Source: CAIOZW01 sp049318845 (GTDB lineage: Bacteria > Acidobacteriota > Blastocatellia > RBC074). From it: a stretch of DNA of 8,471 bases. The notes below the pieces were generated by a model that saw only the letters and a program-made list of their open reading frames with translations, was not told the origin of the DNA and searched no databases. Position 1 is the stretch's first letter. Every line of letters starts with the position of its first letter. This document shows, piece by piece, positions 1-6,652 of this stretch. The DNA lies in contig JBMOFH010000164.1 of the NCBI GenBank assembly GCA_049318845.1, forward strand, positions 1 to 8,471, in the 5' to 3' direction. Both the position numbers and the translations under genes were made by a program.

Positions 1-1113
1 CGACAATGATCCCGTAAAGTCGTCGAACATCCAGTCCCGGAACCACTCCGGAAATGGCGGAATGATGCCTCCCCGCCCTTCGGAACGGGAGAAATCGGTA
101 CTGATCATCCTCAAACGCTCGGCATCAACTGCCCTGACCGCCCAGGGCAGGCTCTCGATACATCCAATCCCGGACGGATAGAGCGGACAACCAGAGGTGA
201 TAACATTTGCTGATACCACTGGTAATGTCAGCCCAAGCGAGAGCAGAATCGCCATCACCCAGCGTCGCCAATCGAACGAACGCCCGATGACACAGTTCAG
301 GAATACCAGCAGCAGGATCGGCAGCGAACTGAGCTTGATCGAAAAGGCCATCAGCCCGAGAAAAAGGATGGTCAGCCGCTCGGACGGATCGTTTCTGACC
401 GCAAGTATCCACCAGACAATGACGATCGTTAGCAGCGCCATCGGGACATCCGGCGATGGTGAGACTGCCAGTCCGCCTGCAAGCAAAAGATACGGAAAAG
501 CGAGCAGGTAGCCACTCGCCGCAAACCAGTCAGAGAACCTCGCCTCACCGCCAAGTATTCGTCTCAGGACCAGTGTCAGGTGGATTGCCCCGACCAATAC
601 ACAGAATCCCCCCAAAGCCTGGGCTGGAAAGAGCGCAGCGAGCGAAAACCAGGTCGAGGTGAAGCCGAAACGGTTATGGATCAACGCCGCCCCTCGGAGC
701 GTGCCATACTTCTCCTGCATCAGAGCCATCTGATAATGATAAAGACCAGTATCGAAAAAGGTCAGTTCCTGACTGCAGAATATCCCAAGAAAGATGAACG
801 GAACCGCCCACCAGACCAGTGAACTGAGCGTCAGCGTCTGAATAAATCCGGTGAGCCGTCGCTGGACGCGACTCGTCAGATATGGCAGCAGACCGCAACT
901 GATGACAATCGTCAGCGTTGGCAGACGCCGGAGCGGGACAAAGAGTGAGAGAACCAGCAACAGGAAAGCCACCAATGTCAGCCCCGCCCAGATCGAGACG
1001 ATCAACCGATCCTCGCGCAATACGCGCTCGCGATCATCTCCGGGAACGATCAGCAGGCCGATACCAAGGCTGACCATGAGCAGCAATAACCAGTAGAATA
1101 TCAGTAGTATCAT
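1..1113 (-). CDS. Polytopic membrane protein, LIC_10190-like (GT-C or polymerase type), 3' end outside window
   Basis: This frame is open from an ATG at 1113 to the window edge (371 codons, no stop). I translated it by hand from the reverse complement. The product is strongly hydrophobic, with about nine membrane segments in the visible part (roughly residues 3-24, 37-59, 66-80, 95-115, 155-182, 196-217, 223-237, 247-275, 285-302). Before the fifth segment a loop carries FFDTGLYHYQ (119-128), then YGTLRGAALIHNRFGF; later come SPSPDVP (218-224), KLSSLP (260-265) and SGCPLYPSG (307-315). From memory, an Asp-Thr-Gly-Leu-Tyr-His loop, an NRFGF-like motif and a PLYP motif resemble the LIC_10190 family of large membrane proteins from polysaccharide loci, which look like GT-C transferases or Wzy polymerases. 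The start lies 5 bases after the acyltransferase stop with no good Shine-Dalgarno site, so Met13 is an alternative start. Coding potential is firm; the family is moderately sure and the activity is inferred. Confidence 0.85.
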   Translation of the reverse strand, partial: MILLIFYWLLLLMVSLGIGLLIVPGDDRERVLREDRLIVSIWAGLTLVAFLLLVLSLFVPLRRLPTLTIVISCGLLPYLTSRVQRRLTGFIQTLTLSSLVWWAVPFIFLGIFCSQELTFFDTGLYHYQMALMQEKYGTLRGAALIHNRFGFTSTWFSLAALFPAQALGGFCVLVGAIHLTLVLRRILGGEARFSDWFAASGYLLAFPYLLLAGGLAVSPSPDVPMALLTIVIVWWILAVRNDPSERLTILFLGLMAFSIKLSSLPILLLVFLNCVIGRSFDWRRWVMAILLSLGLTLPVVSANVITSGCPLYPSGIGCIESLPWAVRAVDAERLRMISTDFSRSEGRGGIIPPFPEWFRDWMFDDFTGSLS

Positions 1114-1118
1114 CGTCG

Positions 1119-1907
1119 TTAATCTATTATCCGACCCAGGTCGACCTGAGTCTCTTCAACACCGGAGTTGAAGATGACTGGCTGATCGCACTCCTCATCC
1201 GGAAGATCTCTTCTGGTCTTATCGTAGATCAGCACCAGATCGGACTCGTTCAACGCCCGGACAGGCTTTGCCGGAACACCGGCAATCAGATGCGCCTCGA
1301 CCTCGATCTTCCCGGTAATGACCGATGCCAGCCCGACGATCGACCGCGATGGTATCGAGGAACCGGGCGCCATCCGAATCTCGGAACCGATATAACAGAA
1401 ATCCCCAATCTCAACCGGCTGGCCATCGCGTCGGTTGTGGGTCCAGATCGAGGAATTTCGCCCGCCAAGGATCGAACGACGGCCGATCGTTACCCGATCG
1501 GTGAAGTCGATCCGGTGCTCAGCCGTCAGCACCGAACCGTACCCAAGTCTGAAGGTCGAATCCGGGGGCCGTGTAAAATCCGGCTCGATTATCGCGTTGA
1601 TCACATTCAATCGCAGTATCATCGCATAATCTTCAAGCTGCAGCTCCATCCCGCCACGAAAGAGGTTGAGCGACCCGATGACAACCTGCCTCCCAATTTG
1701 AACTTCACCACACCGCCAGAAGATCGTCCCGTGCCCGATCGTTGTCCCATCACCAATCGTCAGGTCGCGACAATCGATGAACGCAATACCAATCCGTACC
1801 CCACGACCGATCCGATATCCAAACAGCCATCGATAAAGCGTGCGCTTCACAAACATCGGCAGAATCGCCAGAACGGCCAGAACCAGAATCCGCAGTCTTC
1901 CCTTCAC
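1119..1907 (-). CDS. Left-handed beta-helix (hexapeptide repeat) acyltransferase
   Basis: A 262-residue protein expected to move an acetyl or other acyl group from an acyl-CoA or acyl-ACP donor to a sugar hydroxyl of the glycan or its lipid-linked precursor. Residues 5-20 form a hydrophobic or amphipathic helix that could hold the enzyme at the membrane. Isoleucine- and valine-spaced hexapeptide turns follow in two blocks (about 33-90 and 120-210), for example IGDGTTIGHG and IGSEIRMAPGSSI, ending in the usual LIAGVPAKPVR (207-217). The segment NSSIWTHNR (151-159) contains His157, the likely catalytic base; His131 in TAEHR is a second candidate. The tail after 220 is charged and specific to this protein. 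The start is GTG, overlapping the preceding stop by 4 bases (GTGA), with a GGGGGAGG site 9 bases upstream. The fold is sure; the acyl donor and acceptor are unknown. Confidence 0.93.
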   Translation of the reverse strand: MKGRLRILVLAVLAILPMFVKRTLYRWLFGYRIGRGVRIGIAFIDCRDLTIGDGTTIGHGTIFWRCGEVQIGRQVVIGSLNLFRGGMELQLEDYAMILRLNVINAIIEPDFTRPPDSTFRLGYGSVLTAEHRIDFTDRVTIGRRSILGGRNSSIWTHNRRDGQPVEIGDFCYIGSEIRMAPGSSIPSRSIVGLASVITGKIEVEAHLIAGVPAKPVRALNESDLVLIYDKTRRDLPDEECDQPVIFNSGVEETQVDLGRIID

Positions 1908-3016
1908 CTTGCCAAACCTCCCCCACTGGCGACCACTCCCCTGATTATGCCGGCCAGCCGCGGGGCATGAACCTCCAGTGAGTAGCGTTCACGCGCTGTC
2001 TGCGCTCCGGCACTTGCGAGCTGCTTCCGCCATTCAACATCGACGAGCAATCGCTCCAACCCACTTATCCAGTCATCTTCCGTCGCCGCCAGTACTCCAT
2101 CCACACCATCTGTAATCACCTCACGCGTCATCCCCACGGGTGAACTGATGCAGGCCACCCCGGCAGCCTGATACTGTATCGCCTTAAAGGCACATTTTCC
2201 CATCGACCAGTCATCTGTCACGATCGGATAGACTCCGATGTCCAATCCACGAAAATCGGCCATCTCACTCTCCATCTTCCAGGTGACGTTCTCGACCTCC
2301 ACTCCGGCTATCCTGATCTCCCTCCCTGCTCCAATCACTCGGAATACAAAACGATGCCTCCTCGCGACTGCTTGCAGCGCACCCGTTATCAGACTCAAGT
2401 ATTGCGAAGTCGAGTGGGAGCCAATCCAGCCAATGATCGGGTGTGGCAATTTGCGCGGAGTGGGAAGAGTGGCCTGGAAAAGGTTGGTATCGACGACGGT
2501 GGGAATTATATGTACATTCTGATTGAATTGTCGGGCATAGTCTGCCAGATATCCATTGCCAGCGATGACAGCGGAGCTGAGTTTGATGATGGTAGAGGTC
2601 TTTCCCGGGAATTTGATGAAGCGTGTAAGGTTGCCGTAGGTTGGACTCAGATACTCGACCCAGGTGGCATCATCGAAATCGAAGATGACTGGAAGATGAA
2701 GGAGGTTGGCAAGAAGCCATTCGATCACTGGTGGACCGAGAGTCATGGCTTCACGGGAGATGAAGACGGCGTCAAACTGGCCGGCGCGAAGAGTAAGGAG
2801 CAATCGTTGTCTGAATGCCGCGAGAATCCCGACGACTTTTCTCGATAATTGCCGCTTCTGGTACATCGTCTCGAAGAGTTGCGGTGAGAGGAATGGAACG
2901 AGTGTGCCATCGATGCCAGCGGAGGCGAGTCCTTGCAGGTACTGGGCGACGCGGTAACGCGTTGTCGCCGACCCGATAGGATTGGGAGCCAGAAAAAGAA
3001 TGCGCAGTCTGTTCAA
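1904..3016 (-). CDS. GT4-type (GT-B fold) glycosyltransferase, TTG start
   Basis: A 370-residue retaining glycosyltransferase candidate that would transfer a sugar from a nucleotide-sugar to a lipid-linked acceptor at the cytoplasmic face. The N-terminal domain (about 1-185) opens with RILFLAPNPIGSATTRYRV, followed by FDAVFISREA (81-90) and VIFDFDDATW (110-119). The C-terminal donor domain begins near HPIIGWIGSHST (192-203) and contains GLDIGVYP (257-264), KCAFKAIQYQAAGVACISSPVG (about 274-295, key residues Lys278, Gly286, Pro293) and DGVDGVLA. This is the 'FK..QY.AAG....SPVG' form of the GT4 nucleotide-binding site, in which the usual E-x7-E is altered. The start is TTG at 3016, 18 bases after the preceding stop. 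The next in-frame choice is a CTG shortly inside, so the exact start is less certain. Strand composition changes abruptly near 2400, close to the domain boundary. The sugar specificity cannot be read from the sequence. Confidence 0.92.
   Translation of the reverse strand: MNRLRILFLAPNPIGSATTRYRVAQYLQGLASAGIDGTLVPFLSPQLFETMYQKRQLSRKVVGILAAFRQRLLLTLRAGQFDAVFISREAMTLGPPVIEWLLANLLHLPVIFDFDDATWVEYLSPTYGNLTRFIKFPGKTSTIIKLSSAVIAGNGYLADYARQFNQNVHIIPTVVDTNLFQATLPTPRKLPHPIIGWIGSHSTSQYLSLITGALQAVARRHRFVFRVIGAGREIRIAGVEVENVTWKMESEMADFRGLDIGVYPIVTDDWSMGKCAFKAIQYQAAGVACISSPVGMTREVITDGVDGVLAATEDDWISGLERLLVDVEWRKQLASAGAQTARERYSLEVHAPRLAGIIRGVVASGGGLAR
1917..1924 (-). promoter_or_regulatory. Shine-Dalgarno site of the acyltransferase gene
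   Basis: GGGGGAGG on the minus strand, 9 bases before GTG 1907. The same bases encode the Gly-rich C-terminus (GGGLAR) of the upstream GT4 protein. The site supports the GTG start and coupling through the GTGA overlap. Confidence 0.75.
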
Positions 3017-3020
3017 AATG

Positions 3021-3046
3021 AGAATCTCGGGCCCTCAGAATCTCGG
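3021..3046. repeat. 10-base direct repeat spanning a gene junction
   Basis: AGAATCTCGG occurs at 3021-3030 and again at 3037-3046 (period 16, plus-strand reading). The right copy covers the last codons and part of the stop of the 437-residue membrane protein; the left copy lies in the 18-base spacer before the TTG start of the next GT4 gene. Confidence 0.7.
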
Positions 3047-4348
3047 ACCAATTGAAGAGAGTGGACGTGGGGACCGAAGTTTATTGAGCTTCTTCAGTTT
3101 TCTCATCTCGAGACCGACGACGGTGAAGATCAGCAGCCAGGGAAGAATCTGTGCCCGCTGCCGAAAGACAAGTCCGACGTTACCGAAGGTGATACTGTAG
3201 AGGAATCCAAGGACGCCAATGAAGACGAGTGCCGGCATAACCTCGATCAACCGGTGCTTCATTGCATACCAGATGCCGGGCAGGAATCCGGCAAAGAACA
3301 TCCACCACCAGATAAGCATCTCAGGAAAGGTAAAGACGAGGCGCAGACTGCCACCCAACTGCCAGGGAAAGGGCGCGAGAAGAAGATGGAGAGCGCCGAC
3401 GACAGCGGCCAATGTAAAACCTGACGTTGTCTGCATATCGAAGTCAGATTCAACACCGGATCCCTGGCCGCGTGCAACATCACTCCTGAACTGCTGAATG
3501 CGTTCGATATCAAACTGCTCGATCTGTGATTCGCTTCTCGCCATCAGTCCGGAGGAGATGGCAATCGGCACGACCAGCAGAACGATCAGGATGCCGGCAA
3601 TCTTGGTCGAACCGGCGCGCTGGCCAATCTCCGGGAGGACAAAGGTCATAAAGACTGCAAGACCGGTCACCAGGCTGGCATAGAATCTGAACGGATAGAG
3701 CATGAACATCGCGATGATGCAGAGAAGGATATACTTGAGATCGAACCCCGCCTGCTTGAGTCGGACGCACGAGTAGAGTGCGACGGTCTCCATGAAGATA
3801 ACGACCGGCTCCTTCAGCGTCTGACACGACCAGATGATCATCGATGGCATGAAACAGACGAGCCAGCCAACCCGGTCGGCCGTCCAGTTGGAAAAGAGAC
3901 TGCGCGCGATTCGGTAGGTAAAGACAACGGTCATCGCGCCGAAGAAGCAGTTGAGCGCGGCTGGAGGGATTCTGCCTGTCCATCCGGTGAGGAAGAAGAG
4001 TGTGCCGACAAGGTAGTAGTAGCCACGATGATGCTCCTCGAAGGCCGTCGACCAGAGCGAGGGGAGTTCGAAGATACTGCGATTCTGACCAATCCAGAGT
4101 CCGCCGTAGTAACGACCAAGAAAGTAACCGCTGCTATCCTCGTCGCCAATGACGCTCGAGAGGCCCATTTCGTAGATCGCGAGCGTCGCGGCAAACCTGA
4201 CCAGAATTGCGATGACGAAGAGCTTGACCTGATTATGACGAGTCTGGACGTGCGTCCTGGTCTGCGATATCAGCCAGACCCCGCCCATCAGCAGCACGAC
4301 AAAGAATAAGAGCCCCGGGATCAGGTCGTTTTGATTTGTGTTTCCCAT
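3035..4348 (-). CDS. Multi-spanning membrane protein, probable GT-C glycosyltransferase or polysaccharide polymerase
   Basis: A 437-residue integral membrane protein with about a dozen hydrophobic segments (for example 10-28, 40-60, 127-147, 155-175, 203-240, 250-268, 310-325, 340-360, 366-385, 398-414). After the second segment a loop carries GDEDSSGYF (68-76), then GYYYLVG (109-115). GT-C enzymes, which use a polyprenyl-phosphate sugar, usually keep acidic residues in this first large loop. Later motifs are WSCQTLKEPVV (173-183), YPFRFYASL (218-226), and near the C-terminus GLVFRQRAQILPW (392-404), the conserved Arg-rich segment before the last helix also seen in Wzy- and ArnT-like proteins. 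Its place between two GT4 genes supports a role in glycan polymerisation or late sugar addition on the periplasmic side. The ATG at 4348 follows a 34-base gap with only a weak AGAG site. The cytoplasmic tail 415-437 is basic. Membrane topology is certain; which of the two activities applies is not. Confidence 0.9.
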   Translation of the reverse strand: MGNTNQNDLIPGLLFFVVLLMGGVWLISQTRTHVQTRHNQVKLFVIAILVRFAATLAIYEMGLSSVIGDEDSSGYFLGRYYGGLWIGQNRSIFELPSLWSTAFEEHHRGYYYLVGTLFFLTGWTGRIPPAALNCFFGAMTVVFTYRIARSLFSNWTADRVGWLVCFMPSMIIWSCQTLKEPVVIFMETVALYSCVRLKQAGFDLKYILLCIIAMFMLYPFRFYASLVTGLAVFMTFVLPEIGQRAGSTKIAGILIVLLVVPIAISSGLMARSESQIEQFDIERIQQFRSDVARGQGSGVESDFDMQTTSGFTLAAVVGALHLLLAPFPWQLGGSLRLVFTFPEMLIWWWMFFAGFLPGIWYAMKHRLIEVMPALVFIGVLGFLYSITFGNVGLVFRQRAQILPWLLIFTVVGLEMRKLKKLNKLRSPRPLSSIGPRF

Positions 4349-4382
4349 AGACCGATCTCTAAAATTCCGATTTCAGGTCCGA

Positions 4383-4408
4383 TTATATTTCTATCTTATA
4401 TTTCTGTC
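4383..4408. repeat. 13-base tandem duplication at the 3' end of a GT4 gene
   Basis: On the plus strand TTATATTTCTATC (4383-4395) is followed directly by TTATATTTCTGTC (4396-4408), matching at 12 of 13 positions. The unit encodes the last residues and the TAA stop of the GT4 gene. Because 13 is not a multiple of three, gaining or losing one copy changes the reading frame of the C-terminus. Confidence 0.85.
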
Positions 4409-5609
4409 GCTTTGGGCGCAGACTGCTGTAGGCGTTCCGATAGCTCAGCCCCCCGACGGTATGAAGATCAAAGTGGCGTTTCGCTGTCTCCCGACAGCGC
4501 GCCGCGAGTGTCGGATCGGCCATCAATGTCAGGAGCTGCTCAATCGCTTCGTGGTAGCCGGAGTCACTCAGATCACGGACAATGACCCCGACGCGGTTAC
4601 CTTCGATGATCATATCAGTATCGCCGATGCCTGCGTTGGAAATTACGGGGATTCCCGCCGCCAGATACTCCGGGATCTTGGTTGGGGAGGCAGCAATCTG
4701 TGAAAATGTCGGAAGACGAAATGAGAGTCCAACCGTTGCCTTCCGCAGATATTCCGGGATCTCATCGGGTGGGGCGGATCCGATCGCAAACTGTCGATCA
4801 GCAAGCCCGGCCTGCCGCAGCCGTGCCGCAGCGGCTTCGGATGAAGAAGAGGTAAGAATGCGCAATCTTGCACCGGGTTGTCGGCGAGCGAGCGTCAGGA
4901 AGAAGGCTGCCATCTCATCGAGTAGATAGAGTCCGGTCACCGAACCGGCATAGACCAACTCAAAAGCACTCTCCACCTCTGAGGCTGGTGGTGTTGGAGC
5001 AGGCTCTTCCGAACTGAATCTTTCCTGATCGATGCAGCACGGAATGACGCTGACCCGGTTGAAAGGCCTGATTCGGCGGTCGAGAATCCATTGCCGCATG
5101 CTGTTGGTCAGGACGACGAGCCAGTCTGCACGCCGAAAGCCGGCCATCTCAAGCCATTTCATGACCCGGTATACGATCGAGCTACGTCGCCAGACACCGG
5201 CATCGACATACTCGTCAGCGATAAGCCCGCGCAGATCGAAGATGACCGCCGCGCCGGTCAACGGTCTGGCAAGCATGGCCATGGCCAGCGGAACGTGTGA
5301 TCGAGCGTGGAGAATGTCGAGCCTCCGGCTGGCGTTGATTCGACAGATCGTCCACACCCCAACCAGAATATCCCAGATTGTCGCCGGCAACGAAGGCCGC
5401 TTGTGGTATTTCAACGCCCGCCATTCGATGCCGTCGGCGGCAAGCTTCTCACGCCAGCCGGCGACTTGATCGGGCTCCGGCATGTCCGGCTCGAAGGTGA
5501 GAAGCAACATCTCGTTCCCACCCCGCGCCAGCTCACGCAGGTATGGCAGAACCTGCGTCTGAACCAGTGGCTCACGCAACCCGAAATAGCAGAGATAGAG
5601 CGATCTCAT
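4383..5609 (-). CDS. GT4-type (GT-B fold) glycosyltransferase
   Basis: A 408-residue protein with full GT-B architecture. The N-terminal acceptor domain starts with LYLCYFGLREPLVQTQVLPY (residues 4-23), a form common in exopolysaccharide GT4 enzymes, followed by DILHARSHVP (98-107) and FDLRGLIADEYVDAG (124-138). The donor domain begins near FELVYAGSVTGLY (216-228) and continues through LRILTSSS, ASPTKIPEYLAAGIPVISN (307-325) and GIGDTD. Lys311 and Glu314 lie where GT4 enzymes bind the nucleotide-sugar diphosphate. The protein should act in the cytoplasm on a lipid-linked acceptor; donor and linkage are unknown. The ATG overlaps the upstream TGA by 4 bases (ATGA), with a GGAGG site 7 bases before it, so coupling is likely. 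The last codons sit in a 13-base tandem duplication, giving an unusual basic, A/T-rich tail (RQKYKIEI). Confidence 0.95.
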   Translation of the reverse strand: MRSLYLCYFGLREPLVQTQVLPYLRELARGGNEMLLLTFEPDMPEPDQVAGWREKLAADGIEWRALKYHKRPSLPATIWDILVGVWTICRINASRRLDILHARSHVPLAMAMLARPLTGAAVIFDLRGLIADEYVDAGVWRRSSIVYRVMKWLEMAGFRRADWLVVLTNSMRQWILDRRIRPFNRVSVIPCCIDQERFSSEEPAPTPPASEVESAFELVYAGSVTGLYLLDEMAAFFLTLARRQPGARLRILTSSSSEAAAARLRQAGLADRQFAIGSAPPDEIPEYLRKATVGLSFRLPTFSQIAASPTKIPEYLAAGIPVISNAGIGDTDMIIEGNRVGVIVRDLSDSGYHEAIEQLLTLMADPTLAARCRETAKRHFDLHTVGGLSYRNAYSSLRPKRQKYKIEI

Positions 5610-6652
5610 CGACTCCCCTCCCCATTTAGATTGACTGGATCGGCCGGATTGATGGGCACAGCAGCCTCAGGCCGATTGGTCGTCAGGGCTCTCAGCCATC
5701 CGGTAAAGGTCGCGAGATCGATCACAAGCAGGATCAGGGCGACCAGGCCAATCCGCATCGGATTGAGCACCCAGGCGCGGCCGTGCGACCCACGTCGCAA
5801 ACTGATACTCCGCACCACGCGGGCCATAAAACCGGCGACCGGCAGCAAGCTCCACCAGCCAGCCCTGCCCCACGGGCTAAAGCCAAAGATAGCCGGAAGC
5901 AGAAGAACGATTCCGATCAGGTACTGGCGAGCAACACCGTAATGCCAGTGTCGAGCCATCCCCGCCCAGACGTTGTGTTTTGAGTAGAGGCTGAATCTTC
6001 TGAAGGTGGCGAGCAGGCCGGGCCGTAATTCCCAGCGGACCGTCGCCAGCGGCGCCCAGCCGACAAGGCAGCCTTTGCGCTCGATCCGTTCGAAAAAGAT
6101 GAGATCCTCGGCTGCACGCCAGGCTGGAAAGCCCCCAACCTCTTTCCAGACCGAGCGACGAAGAAGCATCGACGCCGCCCAGGGGCCACGCATCGGGGTC
6201 AGATCACGCGCCGATCGACGCACACTCTTCACCGGGACATAGGCGAGCGCCGCGCACTGATCGAAGAATCCTCCAATGATCGGCTCATAATTTCCATAAA
6301 CGACATCGAGTGACGGCCGGGCGAGAACCTCGTCGTAGAGCCGTTCGAGCCATTGTGAATCGAGCAGGGTTCCGGCATCGGTCAGTGCGATCCAGTCGGT
6401 GCTCGCCGCTTCGATCCCGATATTTCGCCCCTCTCCGGGCATCGCCCCACCACTCTCGATAATCTTCACCCGCTGATCGTTGCCGGCGAGACTGCGGAGC
6501 TGCTCAATTGTCCGATCTGTGCTCCCACCGTCGACAAAGATGATCGTGCCCGGTTGCGTTGTCTGTGCAACAATCGTCCGCCAGAGGCGGTCGAGCGTCT
6601 CCATTTCATTTCGAACCGGAATGACAAGCGTGATACCGCAGTCGTTCTTCAA
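5606..6652 (-). CDS. GT2 family glycosyltransferase with C-terminal membrane helices, TTG start
   Basis: With the start placed at TTG 6652 the product has 348 residues. The GT-A domain covers about 5-215: TLVIPVRNE (8-16), FVDGGSTDRT (39-48), GGAMPGEGRNIG (68-79), ALTDAGT (89-95) and AAEDLIFFERI (180-190). The last corresponds to the 'ED' catalytic-base region of inverting GT2 enzymes. The metal-binding motif reads Asp-Ala-Gly rather than Asp-x-Asp. Three hydrophobic segments follow (about 240-257, 263-283, 298-318), so the enzyme is probably anchored to the inner membrane, as in GT2 enzymes acting on lipid-linked intermediates. A longer reading from GTG 6706 would add 18 residues and overlap the preceding gene by 58 bases with no good ribosome site. 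The TTG gives a 4-base overlap (TTGA) and a GGGAGG 9 bases upstream, so I prefer it. The substrate is unknown. Confidence 0.93.
   Translation of the reverse strand: MKNDCGITLVIPVRNEMETLDRLWRTIVAQTTQPGTIIFVDGGSTDRTIEQLRSLAGNDQRVKIIESGGAMPGEGRNIGIEAASTDWIALTDAGTLLDSQWLERLYDEVLARPSLDVVYGNYEPIIGGFFDQCAALAYVPVKSVRRSARDLTPMRGPWAASMLLRRSVWKEVGGFPAWRAAEDLIFFERIERKGCLVGWAPLATVRWELRPGLLATFRRFSLYSKHNVWAGMARHWHYGVARQYLIGIVLLLPAIFGFSPWGRAGWWSLLPVAGFMARVVRSISLRRGSHGRAWVLNPMRIGLVALILLVIDLATFTGWLRALTTNRPEAAVPINPADPVNLNGEGSR
5617..5621 (-). promoter_or_regulatory. Shine-Dalgarno site of the first GT4 gene
   Basis: GGAGG within a purine-rich run (GGGGAGGGGAG, minus strand, 5623-5613), 7 bases before ATG 5609. 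It lies inside the 3' end of the preceding GT2 gene, which fits translational coupling through the ATGA overlap. Confidence 0.75.

Noticed and set aside
674..898. Short minus-strand frame of 74 codons in the left region
   Set aside because: It is a different frame from the 371-codon membrane protein, which is open throughout and shows conserved motifs and membrane segments.
1290..1970. 226-codon open frame on the plus strand
   Set aside because: It lies antisense to the acyltransferase gene, whose hexapeptide motifs are unmistakable. Its own translation is rich in Arg, Pro and Asn with no recognisable domain.
2354..2848. 164-codon open frame on the plus strand in the skew-switch region
   Set aside because: The minus-strand GT4 motifs run through the whole stretch in one frame. 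The plus-strand frame looks open only because of the G-rich composition.
3510..3983. 157-codon minus-strand frame inside the polytopic protein gene
   Set aside because: Out-of-frame shadow; the main frame encodes continuous membrane helices over the same bases.
5307..5942. 211-codon open frame on the plus strand
   Set aside because: Antisense to the GT4 and GT2 genes with clear motifs; low-complexity translation and no ribosome site.
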